From NCBI RefSeq assembly GCF_009720525.1, contig NZ_CP043930.1:2756001-2820000 (forward strand): DNA of 64,000 nucleotides, read 5' to 3'. Under the pieces are notes generated by a model, which was not told the origin of the DNA, searched no databases, and was given only the letters and a program-made list of their open reading frames with translations. Position numbers and translations under genes: made by a program. Position 1 is the first letter of the stretch, and each line of letters starts with the position of its first letter. Shown in pieces: positions 38,032 to 47,434 of this stretch. The stretch comes from Gimesia benthica. GTDB taxonomy: Bacteria; Planctomycetota; Planctomycetia; Planctomycetales; Planctomycetaceae.

Positions 38032-38694
38032 TCATCCAGCAGGCACGAAGGCCTTTTTCAGACTGCCGAGAAAACAGGGATAGGTAAACAATCCGGGCAG
38101 CATGACCGCATAGATCGTGATAGACGCGATTTCCATGAGTTCGAGATACGCCACCACTTCCATCCCCCAGGATCCGAGCAGAAACAGTGCCGTGGTCAGC
38201 ACCAGAATGGTCACCTTGCCTGTCTGATCGGGACGATCCACGTAGAGTAACAAGCGTCGCTGGAATAAAGCGAAGAGGATCAGACCGGTATAACCGACCA
38301 GCTTCAGTAACAGGGCGACCGGCATGGGCATCAGACTGGGGTCGGAATACATGAAGCCGGAAAAAATAATATTGGCACAGACGCCGGCGATGACGCCCCA
38401 CAACAGATTGCGACAGTCCGCTTCCGCAGGCACGGCCCGGCAATAGATGGCTCCCGCGAGCATTAAAAGATTGCCCATCATGCTTAAGATCGGCAGAAGC
38501 GTCATCATGACAGAGAGTAGATCAGTAGTGAAGCGGAAGTAGAGTACCCCCAGCAAGGCAAAAAAGACCAGGATGATGCCATACAGAAACAGATTCAAGC
38601 CTCGCCTGGTCTGCAACAGTGAACGCGAATTTTCCCGCAGCCATTGATGGCCTGGGAGTCGTTCCGGATCTGGCATTGCCCCTGATTCGCCCAT
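38032..38694 (-). CDS. Hypothetical multi-pass membrane protein
   Basis: 220 residues with about six hydrophobic segments (first about 35-54, last about 195-215). A polar N-terminus (GESGAMPDPERLPGHQWLRE) precedes the first. I recognise no family motif. It is on the same strand and 119 bp downstream of the three DUF1559 proteins at 38814-42019. It may belong to that group, though the gap is larger than within it. The 291 bp between its stop and the TPR gene start hold no gene that I can see. Confidence 0.6.
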   Translation of the reverse strand: MGESGAMPDPERLPGHQWLRENSRSLLQTRRGLNLFLYGIILVFFALLGVLYFRFTTDLLSVMMTLLPILSMMGNLLMLAGAIYCRAVPAEADCRNLLWGVIAGVCANIIFSGFMYSDPSLMPMPVALLLKLVGYTGLILFALFQRRLLLYVDRPDQTGKVTILVLTTALFLLGSWGMEVVAYLELMEIASITIYAVMLPGLFTYPCFLGSLKKAFVPAG

Positions 38695-38813
38695 GTTACT
38701 CTCAAATATTTGAAGTGATACAAAACGCAGATATTAGCACATCTAGCAGAACATCTCGGCAAACCAGCTGCAAGTGTCAATTACCCGCATTCCTGATAGC
38801 GCAGGAGATTGAC

Positions 38814-39863
38814 CTAAGGCATCTGTTTCTGAAGCGTCTTGAGCAACTTGAGATTCTCCTGCATCTGCTGTGCACTGGCCGCCTGCTTCAGCATCGATCC
38901 TGACAGAACCTGAGAAAGGTCAGTGGTCTTGTCGATTCTCTGTATCAGCAGGGTATCTGGAAAGCTCCTTTCCTTTTCCATCACTTCCTCCCATTCACTG
39001 TCTGACAGATTCTCAACTGCAAACAGGTCGATCAGCAGTGGTTCCCCGGCTTCCTTCAGAACTTCAGCGTAAAAAAGATGTTCGTTCTCTGGTTGACTCT
39101 CCAGCGGAACATGTTCCCAATTATAGACTCCCGTCTCAAAGCGTTTATCGGGGACTGCCATTTGCTCCGACGCTGGCACGGGTGGAGTTGCAGCCAACTG
39201 CTTGAGAATTTCCGGCGAAGTCTCTTCAGAAAAGAACAGGACTTTGCCATCGGCAAAGAGCAGATGACCGCCTTCCCAGTTCGGGCAGCCGAAACTTCCC
39301 GATTCCGCACACAGTTGAGTTCCCAGAGGACGCCAGTTAAACGGATAAGCCCATGGTTGAAATTCACCAGCCACATCTCCAGTCACCCAGGTATATGTGG
39401 TGCCCCGCTCCATCTGATCGAAAGTGACACTGCTGTTACGGTAGTAGAGATGCGGATTTCCCAGGTAATGCGTCAGACCAAAGCCGGTACTTGTATAGTT
39501 CAACCTGACTTCCGGATTCAAATAATGAGGCCGTACGGTTTCGATCACAGTTCGATTGGCTGCACTCAACCAGGAATCATCCAGACTAAGCTGAGAATAA
39601 TCCGGACTCGCATCCAGATAGGGAAGATACATCGTCATCCAGCCCTGCGTGGCGGTGCCGTCCTCGCGAATCACTCCACCGGAAGGAAAACAGCGATGCG
39701 CGTCTGCATAGTTATGTGCCGCCAGTCCGATCTGTTTCAGGTCGTTCTTCGCAGTCGCTCTGCGTGCCGCTTCGCGTGCCTGCTGTACCGCTGGAATCAG
39801 CAAACCGAACACCAGGACAATCAGGAGCAGAACGACGCTTATTGAAATCCAGCGCTGCATCAT
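38814..39863 (-). CDS. DUF1559-type protein without prepilin motif, copy 3
   Basis: 349 residues starting MMQRWISI, with a strong AGGAGAGGAG region before the start. There is a single N-terminal helix (about 7-25) and then [26 protein letters not shown], the DUF1559 signature. The GFTLIE prepilin cleavage/methylation motif is absent, so it should be a plain membrane-anchored protein rather than a processed pseudopilin. Core motifs: [54 protein letters not shown]-terminal extension (about residues 225-349) follows, shared with the two neighbouring copies and ending in [13 protein letters not shown]. It is the last of three tandem paralogues. Confidence 0.8.
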   Translation of the reverse strand: MMQRWISISVVLLLIVLVFGLLIPAVQQAREAARRATAKNDLKQIGLAAHNYADAHRCFPSGGVIREDGTATQGWMTMYLPYLDASPDYSQLSLDDSWLSAANRTVIETVRPHYLNPEVRLNYTSTGFGLTHYLGNPHLYYRNSSVTFDQMERGTTYTWVTGDVAGEFQPWAYPFNWRPLGTQLCAESGSFGCPNWEGGHLLFADGKVLFFSEETSPEILKQLAATPPVPASEQMAVPDKRFETGVYNWEHVPLESQPENEHLFYAEVLKEAGEPLLIDLFAVENLSDSEWEEVMEKERSFPDTLLIQRIDKTTDLSQVLSGSMLKQAASAQQMQENLKLLKTLQKQMP

Positions 39864-39886
39864 CTCCTCTCCTTTCTCGCGAGGTT

Positions 39887-40921
39887 CTAATCCGGTAGTC
39901 GTTCCTGCAGGTTCTTCAAAAGTTCTGCATTGTGTTGTAACTGTTCGGGGGAGGCAGACTTCGGCAGTGATGTGGCTTGAATCGCCTCAGCGATGTCGGT
40001 GTTCTTATCAACCACGAAGAGAAAGTCGGGGCCGCGGAGCTTTGGTAAATCCGGCACCTGTTCCAGGTTGACCTCTGAATAGACTTCAATCCTGAGTGGC
40101 TGATCGGTTTGCCCCCTCAGTACGTGCACGTAGTACAGCTGTTCCGCCTGGGGATCTGACTGTAAGGACTGATTGTGCCAGGAGAAGTCGCCCGTCTCGA
40201 AAGTTCTGTCCGGGACTTGTGTCTGTTCGGCAGTGGGCACAGGTGGGGCCGCGGCGAATTTTTCGAGGATCACATCCGAAGTATTCTCTGAAAAGAAAGT
40301 GACACTCCCATCGGCAAACAACAGATGTCCGCCCTGCCAGGGGGGATGGCCGAAGCTATTCGGTCCGCCACAGAGTTTCGTTCCCAGCGGTCGCCAGTTG
40401 AAAGGATACCCCCAGGGCTGGAAGTTGCCGGCCACTTCTCCCGCCAGCCAGGTATGCGAGGTGCCATTCGACATTTGCTCGATGCTGACATTGCTGTTGC
40501 GATACAGCAGATTGGGATTTCCCAGGTAGTTGGTCAGGCCGTACCCCTGGCTCGTGAACCGCGAAAAGTTTCCGGGAATGATGAATACAGGGCGGGATTT
40601 CTCATAAATGGCTCTATTCTCATCCTGGTCCCAGGGTTCTGAAAAGTTGATTCTAGAATAATCATCACTCTGATCAAGATAAGGCAGAAGCATCGTAATC
40701 CAGCCGTGCATGGAGACATCGTCTTCGCGGATCACGCCGCCGGGGGGCAGGCACTTGTGTGCGTCATGATAATTGTGCACCGCCAGGCCAATCTGTTTCA
40801 GGTTATATTTCGACTGAGACCTGCGCGCCTCTTGCCTGGTCTGCTCCACCGCGGGCATCATCAGGCCAATCACCAGGATGATTAATAGCAAAACAACGAT
40901 TACCGAAATCCAACGCTGCAT
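39887..40921 (-). CDS. DUF1559-type protein without prepilin motif, copy 2
   Basis: 344 residues from ATG 40921. AGGAG lies 8 nt upstream, which decides this start over an in-frame TTG at 40936. The N-terminus is [20 protein letters not shown] followed by [28 protein letters not shown]. No GFTLIE motif is present. Shared core: [50 protein letters not shown]. The shared C-terminal extension ends [11 protein letters not shown]. It is nearest to the copy at 38814 in the N-terminus (MQRWIS) and both copies keep the FNWRPLGT core. Spacing to copy 3 is 23 bp, so they are surely co-transcribed. Confidence 0.8.
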   Translation of the reverse strand: MQRWISVIVVLLLIILVIGLMMPAVEQTRQEARRSQSKYNLKQIGLAVHNYHDAHKCLPPGGVIREDDVSMHGWITMLLPYLDQSDDYSRINFSEPWDQDENRAIYEKSRPVFIIPGNFSRFTSQGYGLTNYLGNPNLLYRNSNVSIEQMSNGTSHTWLAGEVAGNFQPWGYPFNWRPLGTKLCGGPNSFGHPPWQGGHLLFADGSVTFFSENTSDVILEKFAAAPPVPTAEQTQVPDRTFETGDFSWHNQSLQSDPQAEQLYYVHVLRGQTDQPLRIEVYSEVNLEQVPDLPKLRGPDFLFVVDKNTDIAEAIQATSLPKSASPEQLQHNAELLKNLQERLPD

Positions 40922-40957
40922 CTTCAGACTCCTCAACTCACTTTACGTTTATAGTAT

Positions 40958-42019
40958 TTATTGTGCATCAGTTTGTGGTATTTGTCGCTGAATGGATTTT
41001 AACAGTTTCATATTTGCTTCCCACTGTTTGGGAGTGGTTTCTTCCCCGAGAGTCGTGTCTTTGAGTGTGGAGGCAATGTCTGTCTGCGGACCAATATGTG
41101 CCAGGAACAGAAACACAGCCCCCTTTCCCTTATACTCTGGTTCGTCTCCCGGCCTCACGATGTATTTAGAGCAGACGCTCATTTTCAATGGCATGCCAGC
41201 AGGGCTTCGCAAGACTTTGACGATATATTGATTTTCCCCCTGTGGATCAGACTGCAGGTCGATTCGCTCCCATTCATACTCGCCGATAATAAAGGTGCGT
41301 GGGGGAACTGCGGTCTGTGCGCCGGTTGCGATCGGTGGTGCGTCTGCGAGTGCCTGCAATATTTCAGGAGCAGTCTCAGTAGAGTAAAAATGCACGCTGC
41401 CATCCACCAGCAGGAGATGTGTGCCATCCCAGGAAAGCTGGCCGAAAGTGTCCGGTCCTTCACAGAGTTTTGTTCCCAGAGGACGCCAGTTGAACGGGTA
41501 GCCCCAGGGCTGAAAGTTTCCGGCGGCTTCCCCTGCAAGCCAGTTATGTGAACTGCCTGTGTCGATTTCTCTCAGTGTCACGGAACGGTTTCGCGACAGT
41601 AGATTTGGATTCCCCATATAATAAGTAAGCTCATATCCGCCGCTCGTCAGCCCCATGTCTCTGCCCGGAATCTGATAAACTGGGTATTTGACCTCAAAGA
41701 CCCGGTTATTCTCCGGACTGTCCCAAGGGTAATTAAAATTGAGCATGTTATAATAGGGACTTGCATCGAGGAACGGCATAATAAACGTCATCCAGCCATG
41801 CATGGCGGTTCCGTCTTCGAGAATCACACCGCCGGGAGGAAAGCAACCATGAGTGTCATGGTAATTGTGCAGTGCCAGCCCAATTTGTTTCAGGTTGTTT
41901 TTCGCTGACGACATGCGGGCTGCCGTGCGGGAACGATGTATGGCTGGAACAAGCAGTGCGATGAGCAGCAGGAAGATCCCCATCATCACTGCCAGATCTC
42001 TCCAGTGCTGTCTGGACAT
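40958..42019 (-). CDS. DUF1559-type protein without prepilin motif, copy 1
   Basis: 353 residues; ATG 42019 has AAGGAG about 9 nt upstream. One N-terminal helix ([14 protein letters not shown]), then [28 protein letters not shown]. The charged residues of the usual AREAARR are changed, and GFTLIE is lacking. The core [18 protein letters not shown] and [18 protein letters not shown] is nearly shared with copies 2 and 3. The extension (about 235-353) includes [20 protein letters not shown], also found in altered form in the others. It is the first gene of the cluster, 36 bp before copy 2 and 53 bp after the PNPOx-family stop. Confidence 0.8.
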   Translation of the reverse strand: MSRQHWRDLAVMMGIFLLLIALLVPAIHRSRTAARMSSAKNNLKQIGLALHNYHDTHGCFPPGGVILEDGTAMHGWMTFIMPFLDASPYYNMLNFNYPWDSPENNRVFEVKYPVYQIPGRDMGLTSGGYELTYYMGNPNLLSRNRSVTLREIDTGSSHNWLAGEAAGNFQPWGYPFNWRPLGTKLCEGPDTFGQLSWDGTHLLLVDGSVHFYSTETAPEILQALADAPPIATGAQTAVPPRTFIIGEYEWERIDLQSDPQGENQYIVKVLRSPAGMPLKMSVCSKYIVRPGDEPEYKGKGAVFLFLAHIGPQTDIASTLKDTTLGEETTPKQWEANMKLLKSIQRQIPQTDAQ

Positions 42020-42072
42020 CGCCGACTCCTTCCATCAGGTTGATGGGAATTTCTTCGTTTTAAAGCAGCCTG

Positions 42073-42684
42073 TCACGCATATTTCCAGTGGCCTTCCCAT
42101 TTGTCAGTCCAGAGGAACCGGGCGGCGAGATGGCCGTTGCGGCGGAGTTCCAGCCAGTCGATGTGTTCAATCTGGCAGACGATTACCGCGAAATTTTCGT
42201 AACCCAGTTGGGCCTCTTCATCATTGGGCAGCCGGTCAAACAGGTAGTCGGGCAGATTGGGCGAAGCAGTTTCAGCCTGCGTTCCCGGAGCAGAAACCGT
42301 GATATAACCGCGACGGTGCTCGGGACTGCTAGCCTCCCAGTGCCGGGCAGCCTGATCATTTTGGGTATGCACTTCAGCCCGGCCACGCAGACGGATCTGC
42401 ACCCGTGTGACCGGATCATAGGCCACCCACTCCATCCAGGGATTTTCCTCAAGCTCCTGGACTTTGTCTGAACGCTGATCGGTGTAGCAGATCACTTGCC
42501 GCTGCTCGATTTCCACAGCTCTCAGGACCACGGTGCGCACGCGGGGACGATTGTCTAAAACAGTAGCCAGGGTGCCCAGCCGCCAGGGATGCGTTTCCGT
42601 TTCGACAGCATAGTTCAGGTGCCGCCAGGTCTCGTTTAGAATCGTATGGACTTTGGCCGGGTTAAAATCAAATTGCCTGGTCAT
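42073..42684 (-). CDS. Pyridoxamine 5'-phosphate oxidase-family FMN protein
   Basis: 203 residues from ATG 42684 (AGGACAG about 8 nt upstream). The longer TTG reading at 42714 is not needed. Motifs of the split-barrel FMN-binding PNPOx family: RLGTLATVLDNRPRVRTVVL, ICYTDQRSDKVQELEENP, RVQIRLRGRAEVHTQND, then a C-terminal WLELRRNGHLAARFLW. Members bind FMN or flavin and act on varied substrates, so I do not call it PdxH. The motif RRGYI in the middle is typical of the Alr4036-like branch. It is 53 bp upstream of the DUF1559 triplet and 87 bp downstream of the MFS gene, all on the same strand. Confidence 0.82.
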   Translation of the reverse strand: MTRQFDFNPAKVHTILNETWRHLNYAVETETHPWRLGTLATVLDNRPRVRTVVLRAVEIEQRQVICYTDQRSDKVQELEENPWMEWVAYDPVTRVQIRLRGRAEVHTQNDQAARHWEASSPEHRRGYITVSAPGTQAETASPNLPDYLFDRLPNDEEAQLGYENFAVIVCQIEHIDWLELRRNGHLAARFLWTDKWEGHWKYA

Positions 42685-42771
42685 GAGTGTTCTGTCCTGA
42701 AGAATCGGCTGCAAGGATGGCGCGTCTCACTCAATTGTGGGCGCTGAACGACGCTGGTCAAGCAAAAGTTA

Positions 42772-44121
42772 TCAGGTTCCAGGGGCATCGTGGGATAAAG
42801 CTTCATCGCGGGGATGATAAAACAGCGCAACAGGCAGGATTACCAATGCCAGCACGAGGAAGACATGACTCATAGGCCAGTTCAGCGTATTACAGACCGT
42901 GGTAAAGAGACCAAAGAAGACCGCGGAGAGCACGATGCCCACCCAGTTGATCAGATTCATTGTACCGATCATGCGGCCCTTCTGCGATTTGGGAGGTCGG
43001 GTCTGTAGTTCCACCTGGAGCGGGACAATGAAGAGACCAGCGAAGAAACCGACAAGGGTCAACACTGTCCGCGACATCCACTCGGCGGCGTTGAGGGGAA
43101 TGAAGGCTTCCCAGAGTGAAGCATCGGTTTGTTTGACGGTTTCCAGTCCGTCTCCGGGTCCCCACCAGCCGATCCCCGACATGAGCGCCAGGCAAAGGAC
43201 CAGCCCCCAGGCGCCGACAGTGACCAGTTTGAAATTCACCCGTTTATGCGAAACACGTCCCGCGGCAACACATCCCAGCGAAATCCCAACCCCCATACAG
43301 GCCGCCATCAGACTGGTACGACTTTCACTTAAGTGCAATTGTCCAATCCCGAAGATATTCACCAGGGGCTGCACGATGCCTCCCACGAACCAGAAGACCG
43401 ATGAAATCAGCAGTACTGATAACAGGCGACGATCCTGCATTAGCAGAGTTCGTGTCTCGGGGTTAATGCCCAGTGTCGACCAGCGAAAGGGGAGGCCCGG
43501 ATGCGCCACCGGTGTGCGGCGAACCCAGAAGGCAGAGATCGTGCCGATCACGGCAATCGCGATACAGAAACAACTGGTTTTCCAGAGTGCATCGGGAAAG
43601 GCCTGCTTTACGAAGCCCGCGGACGCCATGCCGAAGATGATGGCGACGAATGTTGTCATCTGAATCACACCGTTAGCCTGAGGCAGGTCATCGCTGCGGA
43701 GCATTTCCGGCAGGATCCCATACTTGGCAGGTCCGAAGATCGCACTCTGGGTACTGAGCAGACCGAGAACGATCAGCAGAGGCAGCAGTTGACCGGTGAA
43801 GAAGGCCGCCATCGCCAGCAGCGCAATGATAATCTCAGCTACTTTACAGGCGATGACAATCGTTCGTTTTGTGTGTCGATCGGCGTACCAGCCACCTAAT
43901 CCTGAGAAGAAGACGAAGGGGAGCGCGAAGACTCCCAGTGCGACCCCCTGCTGATCTTTCGCCCCTTGCAGCGCCTGTTGCGCGCAGAACAGCAACACCA
44001 GCTGTTTATAGAGATTGTCGTTGAAGGCGCCCCAGAACTGCGTGACCGTCATCCCCCAGAACGAGGAATCATGATACAGGGATGGCAGTTCTGTTTGAGA
44101 CGTCGATTCCGTTTCGGTCAC
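42772..44121 (-). CDS. MFS transporter, LplT-like
   Basis: 449 residues, GTG start at 44121 with AAGGA about 11 nt upstream. About 12 membrane segments are visible. The MFS loop after helix 2 reads GGWYADRHTKRTIVI, and the helix 4 region contains LLSTQSAIFGPAKYGILPEML, a phrase typical of the LplT lysophospholipid-transporter branch that in proteobacteria works with Aas. No acyl-ACP synthetase domain is fused, and no aas-like gene is next to it. The substrate is therefore only suggested, perhaps a lysophospholipid carried back across the inner membrane. Confidence 0.82.
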   Translation of the reverse strand: MTETESTSQTELPSLYHDSSFWGMTVTQFWGAFNDNLYKQLVLLFCAQQALQGAKDQQGVALGVFALPFVFFSGLGGWYADRHTKRTIVIACKVAEIIIALLAMAAFFTGQLLPLLIVLGLLSTQSAIFGPAKYGILPEMLRSDDLPQANGVIQMTTFVAIIFGMASAGFVKQAFPDALWKTSCFCIAIAVIGTISAFWVRRTPVAHPGLPFRWSTLGINPETRTLLMQDRRLLSVLLISSVFWFVGGIVQPLVNIFGIGQLHLSESRTSLMAACMGVGISLGCVAAGRVSHKRVNFKLVTVGAWGLVLCLALMSGIGWWGPGDGLETVKQTDASLWEAFIPLNAAEWMSRTVLTLVGFFAGLFIVPLQVELQTRPPKSQKGRMIGTMNLINWVGIVLSAVFFGLFTTVCNTLNWPMSHVFLVLALVILPVALFYHPRDEALSHDAPGT

Positions 44122-44300
44122 CAGTTACAGTCCTTGTAAAGGGGGAGCATTCAGACAACCCGGACCCGGGTTCAAAGCAGCTAAACCATAGTGTCTGCAA
44201 CGGTTTCTTACAATGTTGATTCAATGAAAGCCGGGATTCTCAACGGATTTTCACAATCACACGTGCGCATTTCAGTCTGCTTCACAGGCTCTGCATTCGC

Positions 44301-45866
44301 TTACTCAACCGTTGATGTTTCGGGCACTATCCCACCGGCTGCCGCGGCGGCGTTTTTGATACGGATGACTTTGAATTCGTCTGCCCGCTGCTTGCGGGAG
44401 AGCTGAATGATCAGCCCCTGGTTCCCGGCTTCACCATAGATCCAGAGCTCATTGATCGCCCCGCCGGAAATACTGCGACTGACCTGTGTTGGCGCTCCCA
44501 GTGCTTTCTTAACCTGATCCCGGTTCATGCCGGCGACCACAGTACCGTTGCGAATCGCCTTGCGAATCGGGTCGTCGCGAAACTCCTTAACTTCCTGGGG
44601 ATCGAGCCATTTATCTTCATGCAACATATACCCCAGCCGTCCCAGCATGGTTGCGGTTTCCGTCGATTTGGGATTCAGTTCCCAGGCCTGCAGCAGAAGT
44701 TTAACTGCCCCGGGCCTGTTCCCCGTCAGCTCCATCAGGTCGCGGGCCACACTCACGCGGCCATCCGCATCGCCGGGCTCAAGTTTCTTCCGACGGGCTT
44801 CCACCCAGTTTTCCAGGGTCTGCTTCGCTTTGGTCTGATCGCCGCGCTGCTGGTATTCTTTCGCCAGATCCAGAACGTACTGTCGGGGGAGTTCGTCAAT
44901 CCGATGGAAGTCAAAGCTGAGCTGCATCTGCTCATACTGTCTGGCAAGGTCAGGTCGTTCGGGCAGCTGTTTTTTGATATCTGCGGCGATCTTGAAGCCG
45001 TTACTCCCCCCTTCAGCGAGTCCTTTGAGAATCTGATCGAGCACAATCTGTGAATAGAACCAGCGAAACATCTGCTGCCGCTGCTCCGGGTTTGCTTTTT
45101 GAAACTCGGCCACCTGGTCTGCGAGATAGCGTTTGCGTTCAGCCGGCTGATCGGCTTTGAGCGGGGTAATACTTTTGGGAAACAGTTTGATCAGCTGCGC
45201 GCGGACGGGGTCCGCATTGGAATCTTTCTGTTTTTTCAGCTGTTCCCATTCGAGAACCAGGGCTTCGTGCCGGTAGGCCTCTGCCAGCCGGGGATCCAGT
45301 TTGAATTCCTGTGCCTTCTCAGCCAGTTTCATCAGGTTCTCCGGCTGCTTGACCCGCAGCTGGCTGTATTCGGCTTCGACGCCTCTGCGAAATGCATTGA
45401 GTGCTTTCTGTTTGAGTTCCTCGTCGTTATAAAACTCAGCCCGCTGCTGTCCCCAGTTCGCGAGTTCATACCAGTCGCGGGGATCACTCAAATCGATTTT
45501 GGATTGTTCGGTAACGAAATGCTCCAGGTCGCCCGGTAATTTTTTGAGCGATGTAATCTTAAACAGCAGCCGTCCGTTCTCGCGGGCCAGTTGACCGGTC
45601 ACTTCCACATTCTGAAAGCTGTCATCCAGCCGGGGCACCTTCCCGGCAAAGTAGAAGGGGATCGGGCAGTTACGGAACCGCATTGACAGCGAGTTGTACG
45701 TTGAAACGCGTCCTTCCAGCGTCTGCGTCACGCCCAGCAGTTTATTCCATTGTTCGCGCTGACTCACAAAGTTCTGGATACTGCGGTCGGCGGCGAAGAC
45801 ATCACCCGTGCCGATCAACGACAGGCAGAACATAGACAGACAGCAGGTGTGTATCAGGCGTTGCAT
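44301..45866 (-). CDS. Secreted hypothetical protein with BamE/SmpA-like C-terminus
   Basis: 521 residues from ATG 45866, which overlaps the TGA of the upstream gene by one base (TGATG). A GTG one codon earlier is also possible. Signal peptide: MQRLIHTCCLSMFCLSLIGT, cleavage about VFA. The middle is helical and charged, like TPR repeats (DLAKEYQQRGDQTKAKQTL). The last 90 residues contain GTVVAGMNRDQVKKALGAPT and a beta-hairpin region ELWIYGEAGNQGLIIQL, close in style to the BamE/SmpA fold, in which a GMt-x-x-V-x-x-x-LG-x-P motif precedes a strand pair. That fold is used in outer-membrane assembly lipoproteins. Here it is joined to a long TPR-like part, which is unusual. Function is unknown. 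Confidence 0.65.
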   Translation of the reverse strand: MQRLIHTCCLSMFCLSLIGTGDVFAADRSIQNFVSQREQWNKLLGVTQTLEGRVSTYNSLSMRFRNCPIPFYFAGKVPRLDDSFQNVEVTGQLARENGRLLFKITSLKKLPGDLEHFVTEQSKIDLSDPRDWYELANWGQQRAEFYNDEELKQKALNAFRRGVEAEYSQLRVKQPENLMKLAEKAQEFKLDPRLAEAYRHEALVLEWEQLKKQKDSNADPVRAQLIKLFPKSITPLKADQPAERKRYLADQVAEFQKANPEQRQQMFRWFYSQIVLDQILKGLAEGGSNGFKIAADIKKQLPERPDLARQYEQMQLSFDFHRIDELPRQYVLDLAKEYQQRGDQTKAKQTLENWVEARRKKLEPGDADGRVSVARDLMELTGNRPGAVKLLLQAWELNPKSTETATMLGRLGYMLHEDKWLDPQEVKEFRDDPIRKAIRNGTVVAGMNRDQVKKALGAPTQVSRSISGGAINELWIYGEAGNQGLIIQLSRKQRADEFKVIRIKNAAAAAGGIVPETSTVE

Positions 45867-47005
45867 CACAGGGCACGCTCCAGAAATAGAGTTTGTTGCT
45901 TGAGCAGTTTTTCGACATGGCCCCGGTCGTGATATTCATCGAAGGGAATGCCCAGTTGCTCATACAGATTCAGGTGTGACCAGAGAAATGCGGTTTTGCC
46001 GTCGAGCAGAATCACGCCGGACGCAGGCTGATTTTGATCCTGCTCAAAGGTCTTCATCTGCGCGGCGAAAATCAGCGGCTCACCGGGGTGCCTTTCGACA
46101 TACTCACGAAATGACGGGTCGACCAGATCCAGATTCAACGTGTATTCATCCAGCATCACCGGAAAATTGAGCCGGTATCGAGGTCCTGCTTCCTCTTTAC
46201 CGTAGGAGACGGGAGAGAGCGTGGTTTCAAATATGAGCCAGCTGCCTTCATAACGAATGTCAAACAGGGACTGCCAGCCTTTAAGATCCTGTTCCTTGAT
46301 CTGAGTGACCGCTTCTTCAGCGATGTCAAACAGCGGAGCCCCCGCCTGGCGGTTCAGTGCATCCAGTTCCCGCGCGGTCTGCTGCACGTCGTATGCCTGA
46401 CGGTCATGCCTGCCCAGTATATCCACGGCTTCAGACGCCTGTTGATATGCACTGTTCGCCCCGACCAGATCTCCCTCTTCCATCAGTTTTTGTCCGGCTT
46501 CGGATGCCGTTTTGAGAGTGACCTCGGCTTTCTCAATCTGACGGCTGTGCCAGATGCCGTAACCGGTGAATCCAATGATCAACACGATTCCCGCCAGGAT
46601 CGCCCGAAACGGTGTGATCAGCCGGGTACGCGGGGGTGGCAGTTCAAAGGGTGAGAGCTCGGCCTGAGCGGGCTGACTGTTGTCTGTCCCCTGGCCTTTG
46701 CGGGTCGCCTGTTTCTGCTGGCGTTTCTCCCGCAGGCGCGTCACCAGCGGGGAATTCAATAAGTATTCCGTAATCCGCTGCTGGGTCGGAATCTTCTTCT
46801 TTTTCTTCCGGGACTGAAGCGGGGGATAGGTATTACGGGGCAGAATAAAATAGCTTTCGCCGCACTGCTGACAGGTATGCCTGTAGGGGGCCTTGCGTCG
46901 ATATCCGGAAAGGCTCACGCCACAGACGCAGACGATCTCATACGGCTCCGGTATATCTTCTTCGCGACGCTTTGCCTTCGACGGATTTTTCAGCCAGTGT
47001 GCCAT
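45866..47005 (-). CDS. Zinc-ribbon membrane protein of unknown function
   Basis: 379 residues from ATG 47005. In-frame upstream starts (GTG 47128, ATG 47110) add an unconserved-looking segment, and no start has a clear ribosome site. The N-terminal part has a Cys pattern C-x-C ... C-x2-C (CVCGVSLSGYRRKAPYRHTC, then QQCGESYFILPRNTYPP), likely a zinc ribbon. A basic stretch (SRKKKKKIP) follows. One membrane helix (about 170-190, FRAILAGIVLIIGFTGYGIW) is followed by helical repeats and a beta domain with no known match. Its stop overlaps the start of the BamE-like gene by one base, so the two are translated together. Function is unknown. Confidence 0.65.
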   Translation of the reverse strand: MAHWLKNPSKAKRREEDIPEPYEIVCVCGVSLSGYRRKAPYRHTCQQCGESYFILPRNTYPPLQSRKKKKKIPTQQRITEYLLNSPLVTRLREKRQQKQATRKGQGTDNSQPAQAELSPFELPPPRTRLITPFRAILAGIVLIIGFTGYGIWHSRQIEKAEVTLKTASEAGQKLMEEGDLVGANSAYQQASEAVDILGRHDRQAYDVQQTARELDALNRQAGAPLFDIAEEAVTQIKEQDLKGWQSLFDIRYEGSWLIFETTLSPVSYGKEEAGPRYRLNFPVMLDEYTLNLDLVDPSFREYVERHPGEPLIFAAQMKTFEQDQNQPASGVILLDGKTAFLWSHLNLYEQLGIPFDEYHDRGHVEKLLKQQTLFLERAL

Positions 47006-47434
47006 ATAACCGGTACCATTTGCGAGACAGGCCCCAGGAACCTGCCGTGTCGCCGTCATGGAATGGAGAGTGCAAATCAGAATTGAAACAGTCGTAACCA
47101 TTATAGACATCCCGGCTGCCGATGTCACAGGACTCTGTAGAAGAGAGCGGTTTCACGACCATTTTTGTCTGAAATTCCGGAAATGCAGCGAAATACCAGC
47201 GGGGTGACAATACCTACAATCGTCATTTTCGCGCCGAGTTACCTGACACCTTTATTTCAGAGAAATCCCTCCATTTGTGCAGGTGCCAAAGTTTGACCGA
47301 CCTCTGTTTCTGAGGTATATGCCAGTAGAAATTGTATGTTTCTTTTTTGAATCATCGTCACATTTGAACTCTCTGGTTACTGCGACAGCTACGTTCCCCG
47401 CCGTACCAGCCACGTGTTTTTTTGGAGTAGCAGG
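47006..47434. promoter_or_regulatory. Divergent intergenic region before the FHA protein gene
   Basis: About 430 bp between the starts of two diverging genes, so promoters in both directions are expected. I see no further gene. The right part is AT-rich (TTTCTTTTTTGAATCA near 47340). If the zinc-ribbon gene begins at 47128 instead of 47005, this gap shortens to 306 bp. Confidence 0.35.
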
